The notes under the pieces were generated by a model. It was not told the origin of the DNA and did not search any database. It worked only from the letters and a program-made list of their open reading frames with translations. Shown here one piece after another: positions 6,397 through 8,160 of a DNA stretch of 8,160 nucleotides. Source of the stretch: Cloacimonetes bacterium TCS62 (GTDB taxonomy: Bacteria; Cloacimonadota; Cloacimonadia; Cloacimonadales; TCS61); NCBI GenBank assembly GCA_001577185.1, contig LSCM01000044.1:1-8160 (forward strand), read 5' to 3'. Both the position numbers and the translations under genes were made by a program. How positions within the stretch are numbered: the first letter of the stretch is position 1; every line of letters starts with the position of its first letter.

Positions 6397-7944
6397 TTAA
6401 ATTTTGTTTATAATAAGGTTAGCAATTTCAGCAGCTGAAGCATTTGATGGCATAACTAAAATATCGTTATTTTCTAAAACTTGGATGATATCTGCTCTCT
6501 TTTGGGGATCTTTTGCTGTTCCTGTTACTGAACAGATAAGTGAGATCTCCGGAGCTATTGTTTTTACCTTATTTAAAGTTGGCAATAGATCTTTTAGCGG
6601 TTTTTGATTAGCACCTAAACCCAAAACCAGATCAAAAAGAATAACTGCTGTTTCCAAATCTTTTGCTTCTTGAATAAACCTTTTGTTTCTAAGTTCGTAA
6701 TCCATCATAGGATGCAGACGTCCCACTGTAAATTCATCCTCACCCAGATCTACTAAAGTGTGTTCTTTACTAAACCACGGGTCTGTTAGAGTAGATTTTT
6801 CAGAGCTACTTCGATTGCTGAAAATATTCGAGATGCTTTTTCCTAATATTATCAATGCTTCATCACAAAGTGTTCCACCACTAAACAAGCCACGAATATA
6901 TTTTCGTTGTGAATCCATTTCACTTACTTTTTGATCAATTATCTTTTGAAAATTATCTCTGCGCTCATTCAGAAATTTAGTCACTTCAATTATTTCTGTA
7001 TCATTAGAAAGAGCGCAAGCATATAAAGCAGCTTCTTCTAAGGTTGAGGCAACGATGATATTATCACTATTGAATAATTTTTCATCAGTTCCAAGGAATA
7101 TTGTAACAACCGGTTTCTTAAAATTTTTCAATTTAGAATCGATTTTGTTCACTACACTTGGATGTGGTGGCTTTGCAATAAGCACAATAACTTTTGTTTC
7201 CTCATCATCTTGTAGTATTTCCATAGATTTCAAAAACATCATTCCTTCAACTTCTTCTTTGATATCTCGACCACCAGTTCCAATGGCTTGTGATATTCCA
7301 AATCCCTCTTCTGATATGATAGAGCTAACTTCCTGCAATCCTGTACCAGATGCTGCTACTATACCGATATGACCTTTGTTAACAATATTAGAAAACGCTA
7401 AAGAAACTCCATTTATTATTGCAGTTCCACAGTCTGGACCCATCATTAACAGATCATTTTTTATTGCATATTTTTTCAATTCAATCTCAGTTTCCAATGA
7501 CACATTATCGGAGAACAGCATTACGTTAAGACCTTTTTTAAGAGCTTTCATGGCTTCTTGCCCGGCATATCTTCCCGCAATAGAAATGAGCGCTAGGTTG
7601 GAATCTGGTTGCTCTTGAAGTGCACCTTCCAAACTTTTAGGTCTATAAGAGCCCTGCTTATCCTTTTTATTACGTATCTTATTTAACAAATTATTTACAT
7701 TTTCAAATATTTCTTCAAATTTATCTTCAAAATCTGATTTCACAACTATCAATAGGTCAGTATCATTATATTGCTCAAATTCTTTCTTGTATAATCCTGC
7801 TGTCCTCAGTATCGATTTATTTTCCTGAGTAGCCATAATAACCGTTGCATCTTGGACGTATTCCATCTTAGTAACATCTTGTCCCACGATCATTAAACTC
7901 ACAGAATCAAAGTACTCACCTTTTTTAACTAAGCTTTTTATCAT
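6397..7944 (-). CDS. fdrA: FdrA-like acyl-CoA synthetase-fold protein (AllF-type carbamoyltransferase subunit)
   Basis: This 515-residue protein is a full-length FdrA, a relative of succinyl-CoA synthetase alpha. The N-terminus carries the family opening YFDSVSLM (11-18) and VIMATQENK (35-43). A Rossmann-type CoA-ligase region follows, with MGPDCGTA (168-175), VAASGTGLQEV (196-206) and GTGGRD (222-227), which parallel the glycine-rich loops of succinyl-CoA synthetase alpha. The C-terminal half has SGGTLCDE (355-362), GRLHPMMD (408-415), CSVTGTAKDPQ (471-481) and PSNASAA (499-505), all characteristic of FdrA. In E. coli, FdrA (AllF) is reported as part of oxamate carbamoyltransferase, which phosphorolyses oxalurate to oxamate and carbamoyl phosphate. 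It should be cytosolic, with no signal peptide. A DUF2877 gene overlaps its start and a DUF1116 gene begins 17 bases after its stop, so the trio is intact. The true substrate could be a different ureido acid. There is no sign of truncation. Confidence 0.93.
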   Translation of the reverse strand: MIKSLVKKGEYFDSVSLMIVGQDVTKMEYVQDATVIMATQENKSILRTAGLYKKEFEQYNDTDLLIVVKSDFEDKFEEIFENVNNLLNKIRNKKDKQGSYRPKSLEGALQEQPDSNLALISIAGRYAGQEAMKALKKGLNVMLFSDNVSLETEIELKKYAIKNDLLMMGPDCGTAIINGVSLAFSNIVNKGHIGIVAASGTGLQEVSSIISEEGFGISQAIGTGGRDIKEEVEGMMFLKSMEILQDDEETKVIVLIAKPPHPSVVNKIDSKLKNFKKPVVTIFLGTDEKLFNSDNIIVASTLEEAALYACALSNDTEIIEVTKFLNERRDNFQKIIDQKVSEMDSQRKYIRGLFSGGTLCDEALIILGKSISNIFSNRSSSEKSTLTDPWFSKEHTLVDLGEDEFTVGRLHPMMDYELRNKRFIQEAKDLETAVILFDLVLGLGANQKPLKDLLPTLNKVKTIAPEISLICSVTGTAKDPQKRADIIQVLENNDILVMPSNASAAEIANLIINKI

Positions 7945-8160
7945 TTATACCTCCTTTTAATGTTAAAATAAATCCAGTAATCATATCTGATCCAGATGTG
8001 TGTCCAGAATTAATAACCTTCTTGCTATAATACGATAGTTTTGGATTATTATCTTGTTTCATTGCTTTTAATAATCCGTAAAAATTTTCATAAAATTGAT
8101 TTTGAAAGGCAAATTTTAAAAAATTATTTGAAATGATATTATTACCAATAGAATTTTGAT
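7925..8160 (-). CDS. DUF2877 protein (AllH/YlbF-like), C-terminal part only
   Basis: This is the 3' end of a gene that enters from the right edge; about 77 codons are visible, ending in TAA at 7927-7925. The tail reads through a GHTSGSDMITG segment, which matches the glycine-rich GH(S/T)SG-x-DM-x-xG signature near the C-terminus of DUF2877 proteins. In E. coli the DUF2877 protein YlbF has been reported as AllH, one of three proteins needed for oxamate carbamoyltransferase activity, together with FdrA and YlbE. Homologues of both partners follow directly here, which strongly supports the call. The last 20 bases overlap the fdrA start, and the fdrA ribosome binding site lies inside this gene, so the two are probably translationally coupled. 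No signal peptide or membrane segment can be judged from the fragment. The identification rests on a short stretch plus context. Confidence 0.8.
   Translation of the reverse strand, partial: QNSIGNNIISNNFLKFAFQNQFYENFYGLLKAMKQDNNPKLSYYSKKVINSGHTSGSDMITGFILTLKGGINDKKLS
7949..7956 (-). promoter_or_regulatory. Ribosome binding site of fdrA inside the upstream gene
   Basis: The minus strand reads AAGGAGGT, a near-perfect Shine-Dalgarno sequence, four bases before the ATG at 7944. It lies within the last codons of the DUF2877 gene. It fixes the fdrA start and implies that translation of the two genes is coupled. Confidence 0.85.

Noticed and set aside
7055..7618. Two plus-strand open reading frames opposite fdrA
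   Set aside because: They are antisense to the well-conserved FdrA Rossmann region, and their low-complexity Ser/Ile-rich translations look like shadows of it.
6397..7944. True succinyl-CoA synthetase alpha subunit
   Set aside because: The 515-residue length, the FdrA-specific N- and C-terminal motifs and the DUF1116/DUF2877 neighbours fit FdrA; no ATP-grasp beta subunit is adjacent.
1..8160. CRISPR arrays, tRNA or rRNA genes, insertion sequences and phage genes
   Set aside because: No direct repeat arrays, cloverleaf-like segments, transposase motifs or terminal inverted repeats were seen; almost the entire window is coding for metabolic enzymes.

Overview
The window is an AT-rich, almost fully coding stretch in which every supported gene lies on the minus strand, so transcription runs from position 8160 towards position 1. 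All eight genes are closely packed (overlaps of 4 to 20 bases or gaps of 0 to 66 bases), all seven visible starts are ATG, and nearly all have a strong AAGGAG/GGAGG-type ribosome binding site. This suggests a low-GC bacterium. The metabolism suggests an anaerobe, possibly a clostridial or similar lineage, but the sequence alone does not fix the taxon. Both ends of the window cut through genes, so the operon continues in both directions. Its promoter is not visible.

The upstream module, in transcription order, is the C-terminal end of a DUF2877 protein (8160-7925), an FdrA-type succinyl-CoA-synthetase-alpha-like protein (7944-6397), a DUF1116/YlbE-type protein (6379-4973) and a cyclase-family metal-dependent hydrolase (4957-4145). 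The first three match the trio known in E. coli as FdrA/YlbE/YlbF, reported as the oxamate carbamoyltransferase AllFGH, which splits a ureido acid (oxalurate) into an amide plus carbamoyl phosphate.

A 66-base gap (4079-4144) then holds a strong hairpin followed by a U-rich run on the transcribed strand, which is the only regulatory-looking element in the window.

The downstream module is a three-subunit molybdenum hydroxylase of the xanthine dehydrogenase family in the order FAD subunit (4078-3215), [2Fe-2S] subunit (3218-2751) and molybdopterin subunit (2758-416). It is followed with no gap by the N-terminal part of a class III (CaiB/BaiF) CoA-transferase (415-1). The Mo subunit keeps the catalytic glutamate but lacks the Glu and Arg that bind purine in true xanthine dehydrogenases.

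Read together, the genes look like a catabolic operon for a nitrogen heterocycle or ureido compound. The Mo enzyme would hydroxylate the ring, the cyclase-family hydrolase would open a cyclic amide or imide, the DUF2877/FdrA/DUF1116 complex would release the carbamoyl group as carbamoyl phosphate, and the CoA-transferase would activate the carbon skeleton. The family assignments are secure; the substrate and the order of steps are inference.
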